A stretch of 12,623 nt of DNA from Baffinella frigidus (taxonomy: Eukaryota; Cryptophyceae; Cryptomonadales; Baffinellaceae), in assembly GCA_026770585.1 (NCBI GenBank), contig MU647038.1, forward strand, positions 189,476 to 202,098, given 5' to 3'. Below the pieces are notes generated by a model. That model saw only the letters and a program-made list of their open reading frames with translations. It was not told the origin of the DNA and made no database searches. Below are positions 6,025 through 12,623 of this stretch, one piece after another. Every line of letters starts with the position of its first letter. The stretch's first letter is position 1. Position numbers and translations under genes: made by a program.

Positions 6025-6250
6025 ATGTAATTAATACATATTTCTGACACATTCTTGTGCAATCCAAAAAAAGTGTCGTATGATCTCTTTCAGTGCCCCT
6101 GCTCAGACACAGCCTGGGTGGGCTACTCGCCGTTAAGGGACAGGCTGTTCGCCTCGAGTGTTTCGAACGAGGGACCCGGAGAAGACTCGCATCCGATTTA
6201 TGAGAAGCTTCCTCCGCACCGAGTGGGTTGATTCGATCATAAGGGAAGCA
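6025..6250. other. Region downstream of the plus-strand gene, no gene seen
   Basis: The AT-rich start (AATTAATACATATTTC) fits a 3' untranslated region. GGCTACTCGCCGTTAAGGGA at about 6120-6139 resembles the right end of family B elements (ACTCGCCACTTAAGGGATAG), so a decayed fragment of that family may be present. Nothing else is recognised. Confidence 0.4.
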
Positions 6251-6435
6251 GGGCCATTCTGCAGAACCAGTTCGAGTGTCCGCCTATGATGGGAGCTCGA
6301 AGAAACAAAAGTACAGGCGGTCCCAACACCTCCGTGATCCGAAAGGAAGCATGGCCTTTCTACAGAACCAGTTCTGGTGTCCGCCTATGATGGGAGCTCG
6401 AAGAAAATGAAGCACAGGCGGTCCCAACACCTCCG
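6251..6435. repeat. Dispersed repeat C, two tandem copies of 101 bp
   Basis: CAGAACCAGTTC begins at 6262 and again at 6363, a period of 101 bp. Both copies continue with GTGTCCGCCTATGATGGGAG then CTCGAAGAAA, and end in ACAGGCGGTCCCAACACCTC. A related left end (GGAAGCATGGCCTTTCTGCA then GAGCCAGTTC) occurs at about 10192-10222. An inverted fragment CTCCCACCATAGGCGGACAC lies at about 9776-9795. The repeat is therefore dispersed, in both orientations, and possibly a small mobile element. No coding frame is conserved. Confidence 0.8.
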
Positions 6436-6440
6436 TGGCT

Positions 6441-7250
6441 CAGCGTCGGGGGGGTATCGTTGCCCGCCTGCGCTCCGAGCTGCAGCTCACGGGCCTCCGG
6501 GCGGGGACGGTTTGTCCGACAAGAAAACGCTGAGACCGCGGCCTGGCGCACCATGGCGGAGCGAGCTGCCGCCACTCTGGACTCGTTGGACTCGTTGATT
6601 TCGCACCACCGCCCGTACAAATGGAGGGTATTTATACAGATGATCTCCCATGCAACACCCTGATTTTCTCAGAGCGTTGTCGGCACTCGCCCCGGTCACC
6701 GTGACGACTGGCGCAGGCAGTCGTCACGTCGCTCAGGCTCTCCCCGATGTGGGCCTGCCGCGTTCTGGGCCCCCTTCGAGGGCTTGACGAAGTAGCGTCT
6801 CAGTCTCGCTTATTACGGTACTCGGGCTTCTGCCCTCACGTCCCCCCCTGCACCGTACCCAAGCTGTCGGTGGTCATGCTGCGTCATCTCCCATCAGAAC
6901 CCGCAACCCCTTCAGTCTACAGTACAGGAGGCCTATCCCTATGACTCCACATAAACGTGGTCCTCTGGGGGAGCTGCGGGTTCTTGCATTCGAGACTCAA
7001 GATAAGGCTGCGAGGCGCTGACAGAGAGGCCCGCCTCAGGGCCAGGATGAGTCGTTCTCCAGCGGGGTGCGGCGAGCCCTCCCCACCTCTACCTCGAGTG
7101 TGACACTCCAGTGTTGCTCAAGGGTGTGGCGGGCCCTCCCCAGTAGCCCCCCCCTCTCTCCCCCTTTCCTCCTCTTCCTCTTCCCCTCCCCTGCAACACC
7201 CACGGTGTGGCACTCAAGCTATTCCTGACACATCATGGAATCTATCACGG
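6441..7250. other. Gene-poor segment, unassigned
   Basis: About 800 bp of mixed GC-rich DNA. Open frames of 65-86 codons exist on both strands, but none shows a domain, internal repeats or clear coding bias. The recognisable items are the hairpin at 6700-6728, a single minisatellite-like GAGGCCCGCCTCAGGG near 7026-7041, a duplicated GGCGAGCCCTCCCC / GGCGGGCCCTCCCC (about 7069 and 7127), and a C/T-rich tract at about 7147-7191. Confidence 0.35.
6700..6728. other. Perfect 11-bp hairpin with 7-nt loop
   Basis: CGTGACGACTG (6700-6710) and CAGTCGTCACG (6718-6728) are perfectly complementary around the loop GCGCAGG. GTCACCGTGAC at 6695-6705 is a second, overlapping palindrome. No T-run follows. 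A function is not evident. Confidence 0.8.
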
Positions 7251-7304
7251 TATGTACGATTTTAATGTGCATCGTGATATGTACGATTTTAATGTGCATC
7301 GTGG
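7251..7304 (+). repeat. 27-bp perfect tandem duplication
   Basis: TATGTACGATTTTAATGTGC plus ATCGTGA (7251-7277) is followed at once by the same 27 bases with only the last base changed (7278-7304). It translates in one frame as YDFNVHRDM repeats because 27 is a multiple of three. The surrounding 78-codon frame has no other support. The near identity implies a recent event. Confidence 0.95.
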
Positions 7305-7440
7305 TACTATTTTACAATCAAACAGTACGGGCTCGAACCCAACGGTTCCGACGCCCAGGGCAAATCTGAAATGGATTTTGATAAGGGGCGCGACAAAAGA
7401 GCCGCTCACGACATTTTCTCGAGAGCAAATCCCTGAGCCC

Positions 7441-8545
7441 TAAACCCTAAACCTTAAGCGATGAGAGCTACTCCAAAAGCCCTGGACCATAAACCATAAA
7501 CACTAAACCATAAACAATAAACAATAAACAATAAACAATAAACCATCACTGCTAAACCCCTGAACCCTAAACCCTAAACCCTAAACCCTAATTACCAAAC
7601 CCTAAATACTGAGACCAGAACCATACGACATAGATCCTAGACCCTCATCCTTCATCCCTGAAACCCCAACCCTCAACCATGAGCCCTGAACTCTCAACTC
7701 TCAACCCTCAAGCCTCAAGCCTAAAACCTCAACCCTAAACCCAAAACCATAAACAATAAACAATAAACAATAAACAATAAACAATAAACAATAAACCATA
7801 AACAAAAAACAATAAGCAATAAACAATAAACAATAAACAATAAACCCTTGATCCTAAAACCCAAACCCTAAACGGTAAACCCTGAACACTGAATGCTAAA
7901 TCCAAAACCACAAACCCCAAACCCCAAACCCTAGACCCTAAACCCTAAACCCTGAATCCTAAACCCTAAACCCCAAACCCTAAACCCTAAACCCTAAACC
8001 CTAAACCCTAATCCCTAAACACTAAACCCTGTACCCTAAACCCTAAACCCTAAACCCTCAATCCTACAACCTTAACCCTGAACCCCAAACCCTAAACCCT
8101 CAACACTGAACACTAAACAGTAAACCCCAAGTCCCAAACCCTTAACCCTGAACCCTGAACCCTAAATCCTAAACCCTAAACTCTAAACCCTAAACCCAAA
8201 ATCCACAAACCCTTACACCTAGACCCTAAACAGGCCTTGGTCCTAAACCTCAAATCTTACACCTTGGAGCCTAAAGCCCTAAACCTCAAACCTAAAGCCC
8301 TAAGCCCCAACCCATAAACCCTGAACCCTGAACAACCCCAAACCTTAAACCCTAAGCTCAACCCTAAACCCTGAACCCGAAACCCTGAACCCTAAACCCT
8401 AAACCCTAAACCCTAAACCCTAAACCCTGAACCCCAAACCCCAAGCCCTAGGCCCTAAACCCTGAACCCTGAACCCTCAACCCTCAACCCTAATCCCTAA
8501 ACCCTAAACCCTAAACCCTAAACCCTAAACCCTAAACCCTAAAAA
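7441..8545. repeat. Large degenerate CCCTAAA telomere-type array (1.1 kb)
   Basis: This is the longest C-rich array in the window. Clean CCCTAAA runs (for example near 7975-8010, 8393-8425 and 8496-8542) alternate with variants CCCTGAA, CCCCAAA and CCCTCAA, and with two CAATAAA blocks (about 7510-7545 and 7754-7850). The clean run at 8496-8542 forms its right edge and then stops abruptly at ordinary DNA. The mixture of fresh and degenerate units suggests repeated local expansion. No gene lies within it. Confidence 0.9.
7754..7850. repeat. CAATAAA heptamer block
   Basis: Six perfect CAATAAA units run from 7754 to 7795. After a CCATAAA and some irregular units come more CAATAAA. The 7-bp phase of the telomere repeat is kept while two C become A, so the block has lost its C-richness. 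Confidence 0.85.
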
Positions 8546-8569
8546 TACAAGGACACAATAGATTTAAGC

Positions 8570-8950
8570 TTTCTGTGAGGTGTGGTGGCAGTATGGCCCT
8601 TGGGTGCCCCGTGTCTCACCCCTCCTCCAGGTCGAGTGGCCGCACCCCAAAACCCTTTCTGCTAAATATCCGTCGGCGTGGAAAACGTCTAGCTCTGTCA
8701 CAGTGTTGTTGGGCCCCTCCATTTGGTGCGCCTGGGCTCTTTTCTGCTCCAGAGTTGACGGATTCGCACCGCAAACCCAGCATGTCAATTGGAGAATAGT
8801 TGGTCCTGGTTTGGTGGCCCTACCCCAAACCCCGTTATACTAAATATCGTCTCTCTGTCTCTGTCTCTCTCTCGCGCGCGCGCGCTCTTTCTCTCAGGGT
8901 TCGACGTCTCTCTCTCTCTCGGTCACTCGCCAATGTCAAATTGGGCCAGC
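8570..8950. repeat. Decayed tandem duplication of ~178 bp
   Basis: GTGGCCGCACCCCAAAACCC then TTTCTGCTAAATATCCGTC (from about 8636) returns as GTGGCCCTACCCCAAACCCC then GTTATACTAAATATCGTC (from about 8814). CATGTCAATTGG near 8780 is echoed by AATGTCAAATTGG near 8931. The interior of the second copy has been replaced or expanded by a CT/CG microsatellite. Open frames of 67-87 codons here are not supported as genes. Confidence 0.65.
8850..8921. repeat. (CT)n(CG)n compound microsatellite
   Basis: TCTCTCTGTCTCTGTCTCTC leads into a CGCGCGCGCGCGC run (about 8873-8885) and then more CT. It is roughly the reverse complement of the GA/GC tract at 9343-9449. The alternating CG run could adopt Z-form DNA, as is known for such sequence. 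Confidence 0.9.
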
Positions 8951-8983
8951 GATAGAGATAGACCACGTCGCTTGTTTCGTCTC

Positions 8984-9188
8984 CACAACTGACGCTTCTG
9001 CTCCCCTCCAGCCCTGATAAGCTAATCTCCGTAAAGGTATTGATTAATTGCTTTTGGGGCAACAAAATTTACTACATAACTGGCTCATAAAAGTAATAGT
9101 AGAGCATTTATGTAGTACAGTTCGTTGGCCAATTTACGGAGATCAAAGCTGGCCTCCCTCTCGACTCCTCACAACTGACGCTCCTGCT
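8984..9188. mobile_element. Foldback element flanked by 19-bp direct repeats
   Basis: CACAACTGACGCTTCTGCT (8984-9002) and CACAACTGACGCTCCTGCT (9170-9188) flank an inverted-repeat core. The outer arms are TCTCCGTAAA (9026-9035) and TTTACGGAGA (9133-9142). The inner arms are TACTACATAA (9070-9079) and TTATGTAGTA (9108-9117). A weaker third direct repeat (CACACAACTCGACGCTTCCT) lies near 9252. The core is AT-rich, unlike its flanks, which suits a MITE-like insertion. The direct repeats are too long for a usual target-site duplication and may be older. Confidence 0.6.
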
Positions 9189-9342
9189 GCACCCTATAAC
9201 CTGAACGCTAAACCCCAAACTCCCAACCCTCCTGCTCTGGCCACTCCGAGGCTTCACACAACTCGACGCTTCCTCCTACAACTGCGAAAGTCGTCCTATC
9301 CTGCCAACTTTCGCCATATCCTGAGAACTGGTCGGAATGGGC

Positions 9343-9397
9343 GGAGAGAGGGAGGGAGAGAGAGAGAGCGCGCGAGAGGGAGAGAGAGAGAGAGAGA

Positions 9398-9428
<31 letters not shown>

Positions 9429-9449
9429 CGCGCGCTAGAGAGAGAGAGG
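9343..9449. repeat. (GA)n(GC)n compound microsatellite
   Basis: About 107 bp of GAGAGA tracts alternate three times with GCGCGC runs, the longest GC run near 9398-9412. It gives long artificial Ser/Leu- or Arg/Glu-rich open frames on both strands, which are not genes. Together with the complementary tract at 8850-8921 it brackets the foldback element at 8984-9188. Confidence 0.95.
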
Positions 9450-9842
9450 CCAGGGAGTGAGGGTAGTGTGGGTAGGATGGGAACTCCGACTCCGACTCTG
9501 GGAGGGGAACTCCGAACGACATTGAGGCAGTAGTAATCTGGCTCGATGTAAACCCCAGTTGACTGATAGCGCTAGGTGTAAAGCCGGGGAGGCGCATAAC
9601 TAGGCACGCGAAGCTGGGGAATGAACCAGGAAAACACAGAGGGAGGTGGAGATGGCCAGGGAGTTAAGAGTTGGACGCCTTCAAAAGGGTCTGACTTGTA
9701 CTGTATGCTCCCGCCACGTTCCAGCGCCGGAACGGAAGGTGGCAGGGGGGGTTAGGTCCTTTAGGTTCTTTCAACTCCCACCATAGGCGGACACTGGAAC
9801 ATATCCTGGGTATGGTTCGGTGGGGAACTCCGATGTCTGGCA
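9450..9842. other. Unassigned segment with an inverted repeat C fragment
   Basis: No gene is supported. GGGAACTCCGA recurs at about 9479, 9505 and 9822. An inverted fragment of dispersed repeat C, CTCCCACCATAGGCGGACAC, lies at about 9776-9795. The segment ends at family A copy 3. Confidence 0.4.
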
Positions 9843-9958
9843 CAGGGGTACCTCGCTCAAAAGAAACAGCCCCCCCCATAGGATTACCATAAGGCCCTAG
9901 GCATAGGCCTACTGTAGGGTCCTAGGGGGGCACAGTTTCTTATGAGCGAGGCACCCCT
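9843..9958. mobile_element. Family A foldback (MITE-like) element, copy 3
   Basis: A 116-bp element with arms AGGGGTACCTCGCTCAAAAG (from 9843) and CTTATGAGCGAGGCACCCCT (to 9958). The centre contains CCTAGGCATAGGCCTACTGT. It lies 7.3 kb from copy 2 and is well conserved in both arms, the C/G tracts and the length. This supports a real dispersed family rather than a local duplication. Confidence 0.8.
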
Positions 9959-10036
9959 GTAGGCGACTGCCCAACCGGGAGGCACGTGTTGGATCGGAGG
10001 AACAGAAACATGTGGGCAGCATGCGCATGGGACCTC

Positions 10037-10115
10037 ACAAACCCCAACCCCCCCACAACCCAAATCCCAAACCCTACACCTTAAACCCTAAACCCTAAGC
10101 CCCAAACCCTTAACC
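10037..10115. repeat. Short CCCTAAA telomere-type block 4
   Basis: A few CCCTAAA, CCCCAAA and CCCCAACC units, mostly degenerate. Just after it, G7-AGTCG-C10 at 10126-10147 forms a strong inverted G/C tract. Confidence 0.75.
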
Positions 10116-10189
10116 AGGCCCCTCTGGGGGGGAGTCGCCCCCCCCCCGGTTCCAAGGGTTCCTATCACGAGTCCGGGGGGCGTAACCAG

Positions 10190-10470
10190 AACGGAAGCAT
10201 GGCCTTTCTGCAGAGCCAGTTCCACTTCGCACCTACTTTGGAGACCAGTCTGCTGAGACTGGACACTAAAAAATCTTCAGTTTGAACAACCAAGCCGTCT
10301 AAAAACGAACACTACAGCCGTCTAAAAAAAACGACTTACTGCAACCCGTCTAAAAAAAAAGACTTACCGCAGCCGTCAAAAAAACACGGAACAAGGTTGA
10401 TCTTCAGATCCAGTGGAACATGAGGCTGCTCACTGCAGCCGTCTAAAAATCACGGAGCATGAGACTTGGG
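10190..10470. repeat. Repeat C fragment followed by a GCCGTCTAAAAA repeat cluster
   Basis: A repeat C left end lies at about 10192-10222. After it, GCCGTCTAAAAA or a near variant starts at about 10294, 10317, 10345, 10372 and 10437. Several copies sit in the context ACTGCAGCCGTC or CGACTTACTGCA, and a further partial one (GACTTACTGCAGCCGTG) lies at about 10553-10569. Spacings are 23, 28, 27 and about 65 bp. It is an A-rich tandem array of unknown role, not a CRISPR, because the intervals are too short and irregular. Confidence 0.7.
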
Positions 10471-10483
10471 ATGGTGCCCTATC

Positions 10484-10545
10484 GTACACCCTAAACCCTA
10501 AATCATAAACCATACACCACCAAACTCAAACCCTAATAAACCATT
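10484..10545. repeat. Last C-rich telomere-type block before strand reversal
   Basis: ACCCTAAACCCTAAATCATA and related units. This is the rightmost C-rich block. From about 10585 onward every telomere-type unit on the + strand is G-rich. Confidence 0.75.
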
Positions 10546-10584
10546 TTAAACACGACTTACTGCAGCCGTGTATGGTTGAGAGGT

Positions 10585-10640
10585 TAAGGTCCAGGGTTTA
10601 GGGTTCAGGGTTTAGAATTTAGGGTTCATAGTTCATAGTT
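10585..10640. repeat. First TTTAGGG block after the orientation switch
   Basis: CCAGGGTTTAGGGTTCAGGG begins a short G-rich block of TTTAGGG, TTCAGGG and TTCATAG units. It leads directly into the non-telomeric module at 10651. Confidence 0.8.
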
Positions 10641-10650
10641 TTATTATTTT

Positions 10651-10856
10651 GCCTTCCCATACAGCGGTTCCCGAAAAGATTTTGTTTGGGCCACCTTTCC
10701 GCTACATTATCCCCAGAACCCCCCCTAACTCCCTAAGGTATTGCCTACCGTAGGACCACTGGATTATCCACTTAAGGGGTTATTCACGAAATCTCTATGT
10801 AGTCCGTGTGTGGCTGAACTCTCCACACGTTCTACTGTTGCATAGTGCTGCTGCAG
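10651..10856. repeat. Interspersed module E, copy 1
   Basis: About 205 bp of non-telomeric DNA, from GCCTTCCCATACAGCGG through GGGCCACCTTTCCGCT, ATTGCCTACCGTAGGAC and TGTAGTCC to TGCATAGTGCTGCTGC. It matches copy 2 at 11326-11540 along its whole length, with many substitutions and small indels. CCACTTAAGGGGTTATTC inside it loosely resembles a family B end. No open frame is conserved. Confidence 0.85.
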
Positions 10857-10879
10857 GGGTAGAGTGTTGGAATTCGCCC

Positions 10880-11219
10880 ATCCACTTAGGGTTGGGGTTC
10901 AGGGTTTAGGGTTCAGGGTTCAGAGTTCAGGGTTTAGCGTTTAGGATTCAGGGTTGAGGGTCGAGGGTTTAGGGTTTAGGGATTCTAACGAGTTGAGGGT
11001 TGAGGATTTTGAGTTTAGGGTTCAGGGTTCAGGGTTTAGGGTTTAGGCTTGAGGCTTGAGGGATGAGGGTTCAGGGTTTAGGGTTTAGGGTTTAGGGTTA
11101 GGGTTTGAGGTTTAGGGTTTTGGTTTTTGGTTTTCGGTTTTAGGCTGTAGGGTTTAGGCTGTAGGGTTTAGGGTTTAGGGTTTAGGGTTTAGGGTTTAGG
11201 TTTTAGGGTTGAGGGTTGA
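10880..11219. repeat. Degenerate TTTAGGG array between the module E copies
   Basis: TTTAGGG, TTCAGGG and TTGAGGG units, with a cleaner run near 11165-11200. It includes irregular units such as TTTTCGG and GCTGTAGGG. It is continuous with the GGTTGAC block. Confidence 0.85.
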
Positions 11220-11220
11220 G

Positions 11221-11290
11221 GGTTGACGGTTGACGGTTGACGGTTGACGGTTCACGGTTGACGGTTCACGGTTGACGGTTGACGGTTGAC
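11221..11290. repeat. GGTTGAC heptamer block, ten units
   Basis: Ten consecutive 7-bp units: eight GGTTGAC and two GGTTCAC. The block ends in AGTTTAGCGTCAAGAATTC. The same ending, GGTTTAGCGTCAAGAG, follows the GGTTTAC block at 11848, so variant block and tail were duplicated together. Confidence 0.95.
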
Positions 11291-11325
11291 AGTTTAGCGT
11301 CAAGAATTCAGAGTTCTGTTAATCG

Positions 11326-11540
11326 GCCTTCCCACGCAGCGGGTTGCAAAGAGATTTTCGGCCCGATTCGGGCCACCTTTCCGCTTCCTTATCCCCGAGA
11401 ACCCCCTGTAACTCCCCGAAGGTATTGCCTACCGTAGGACATCTGGATTGCCCACTCAACGGTTGTTCACGAAAAAAATCTTTGTAGTCCATTTCTGGCT
11501 GTACACTCTACACATGCTTGTGTTGCAAGGTGCTGCATGC
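11326..11540. repeat. Interspersed module E, copy 2
   Basis: Starts GCCTTCCCACGCAGCGG exactly 675 bp after copy 1 and ends TTGCAAGGTGCTGCATGC. The best conserved parts are GGGCCACCTTTCCGCTNC, TATCCCC and GGTATTGCCTACCGTAGGAC. Divergence is greater than in the flanking telomere-type units, consistent with an old duplication between continually renewed repeats. Confidence 0.85.
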
Positions 11541-12031
11541 GTTTGGGGTTTCGGGTATAGGGTTCAGGGTTCAGGGTTTAGGGTTTAGGGTGTAAGGTTC
11601 AAGGTTCAGAATTCAGGGTTTAGGGTTTAGGGTTTGAGGTTTAGGGTTTAGGGTTTGAGGTTTAGGGTATAGGGTTTAGGGTTGAGGGTACAGGGTGCAG
11701 GTTTTGGGGTTGGGGGTTTAGGGCTGAGGTTCTGGGGTTTAGGGTTTCGGGCTGAGGGTTTGGGGTTGAGGGTTGAGGGTTGAGGGTTTACGGTTTACGG
11801 TTTACGGTTTACGGTTTACGGTTCACGGTTTACGGTTTACGGTTTAGCGTCAAGAGTTAGGTTTTATGGTTTCTGGTTTAGGGTTTTGGGTTTGAGGTCT
11901 AGGGTTTACAGTGTGGGGTGTAGGGTTTACGTTTCAGGGATCTGTATTAAGAGATCTGTGTTGAGGGTTTAGGGTTGAGGGTTTATGGTTGAGGGTTGAG
12001 GGTTATGGGTTGAGGGTTTATGGTTTAGGGT

Positions 12032-12063
<32 letters not shown>

Positions 12064-12623
12064 GGTGTAGGCTTCAGGCTTTGGGGTTCAGGGTTAAGGA
12101 TTTACGATTTAGGGTTGAGGGTTTAGTGTGTAGGGTTTAGGGTTAAGAGTTAAGGGTTCAGGATTTAGGGTTTAGGGTTTAGGGTTTAGGGTTTAGGGTT
12201 TAGGGTTTAGGGTTTAGGGTTTAGGGTTGAGGTTTCAGGGTTTAGGGTCTAGGGTTTAGGGTTTAGGGTTTAGGGTTTAGGGTTTAGGGTGTAGGGTTTA
12301 GGATTCAGGGTGAAGAGGTAAGGGGTCAGGATTTAGGATTTAGGGTTCATTATTTAGGGTTTAGGGTTTGGGGTTTGGGGTTGAGGGTTTAGAGTTTAGG
12401 GTTTAGGGTTTAGGGTTTGAGGTTTAGGGTTTAGGGTTAGGGTTTAGGGTTCAGGGTTTATGGTTTAGGCTTTAGGGTTCAGGGTTTAGGGGTCAGGGGT
12501 TAGGGGTCAGGGTTTGGGGTTTAGGGTTTAGGGTGTAGGGCTTAGGTTTGAGGGTTTAGGGGTACGGGGTTAGGGGTCAGGGTTTAGGGGTTTAGGGGTT
12601 TAGGGTTCAGGGTTTAGGGTTTA
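11541..12623. repeat. TTTAGGG telomere-type array running off the window
   Basis: More than 1 kb of G-rich heptamers. Nine perfect TTTAGGG units lie at 12164-12226. Other stretches are TTGAGGG, TTCAGGG or TTTGGGG variants, and a GGTTTAC block lies at about 11788-11850. The G-rich strand runs 5' to 3' toward the right edge, which is the orientation of a right chromosome end. The array is too degenerate to be a terminal tract itself but could be its inner border. No gene is present. Confidence 0.9.

Noticed and set aside
6360-6700. Small overlapping open frames on both strands (67-86 codons)
   Set aside because: They begin inside dispersed repeat C and share no recognisable domain. The length is expected by chance in GC-rich DNA.
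7320-7350. Minus-strand B-box-like GGGTTCGAGCCC
   Set aside because: The flanking bases do not form a 5-bp T-stem plus acceptor stem, and no A-box is found at the required distance.
9048-9597. Open frames of 161 and 129 codons on opposite strands
   Set aside because: Both depend on the GA/GC microsatellite, which reads as Arg/Glu or Ser/Leu repeats. The rest of each frame overlaps foldback or unrelated DNA.
10290-10460. Possible CRISPR-like array of GCCGTCTAAAAA repeats
   Set aside because: Repeats are too short, spacings too small and uneven, and the context is eukaryotic with no cas genes.
10560-12623. Head-to-head telomere fusion
   Set aside because: A fusion would read TTTAGGG then CCCTAAA. 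The order here is the reverse, with non-repeat DNA at the switch.

Overview
The window looks like eukaryotic, probably subtelomeric, nuclear DNA from a protist or microalga. The strongest clue is the very large amount of degenerate 7-base telomere-type repeat, CCCTAAA on the + strand on the left and TTTAGGG on the right. This is the plant/green-alga type, also known in several other algal lineages. No bacterial operon structure, rRNA, convincing tRNA, IS element or CRISPR array is visible. I cannot name the species. GC-rich coding segments, possibly with little or no splicing, together with a TTTAGGG-type repeat fit a unicellular alga, but that is inference.

Layout. 1-3340: a mosaic of telomere-type blocks (185-560, 1009-1100, 1803-2000, 3180-3340), short tandem repeats (727-1008, 1138-1340, 2060-2172) and two families of small foldback elements. 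Family A (about 115 bp) has complete copies at 1501-1615, 2397-2511 and 9843-9958, plus a half copy at 2273-2336. Family B (about 105 bp) lies at 1614-1720 and 2167-2271. 3341-6100 is the only convincing gene island: a WD40 beta-propeller gene on the minus strand (3633-4715, possibly with a displaced 5' part up to 4929) and, divergent from it, an unrecognised proline/arginine-rich protein on the plus strand (5095-6024). They share an intergenic region of about 165 bp. 6100-7440 holds dispersed and tandem repeats and a strong hairpin but no convincing gene. 7441-8545 is a 1.1 kb degenerate CCCTAAA array. 8546-9840 holds a decayed duplication, two complementary (CT/CG) and (GA/GC) microsatellites, and a foldback element between them. 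9843-10570 holds the third family A copy and a GCCGTCTAAAAA repeat cluster. From about 10580 to the end the telomere-type repeat reverses to TTTAGGG. It is interrupted by two copies of a 205-215 bp non-telomeric module and by homogenised variant blocks (GGTTGAC, GGTTTAC).

The two genes are divergent neighbours and could share a promoter region, but nothing in their sequences shows that they act together. The most unusual aspects are the heptamer-variant blocks that keep the 7-base period while changing sequence, the strand reversal of the telomeric repeat, the conserved foldback elements, the apparent frame break at the start of the WD40 gene, and the compensated out-of-frame minisatellite inside the second gene.
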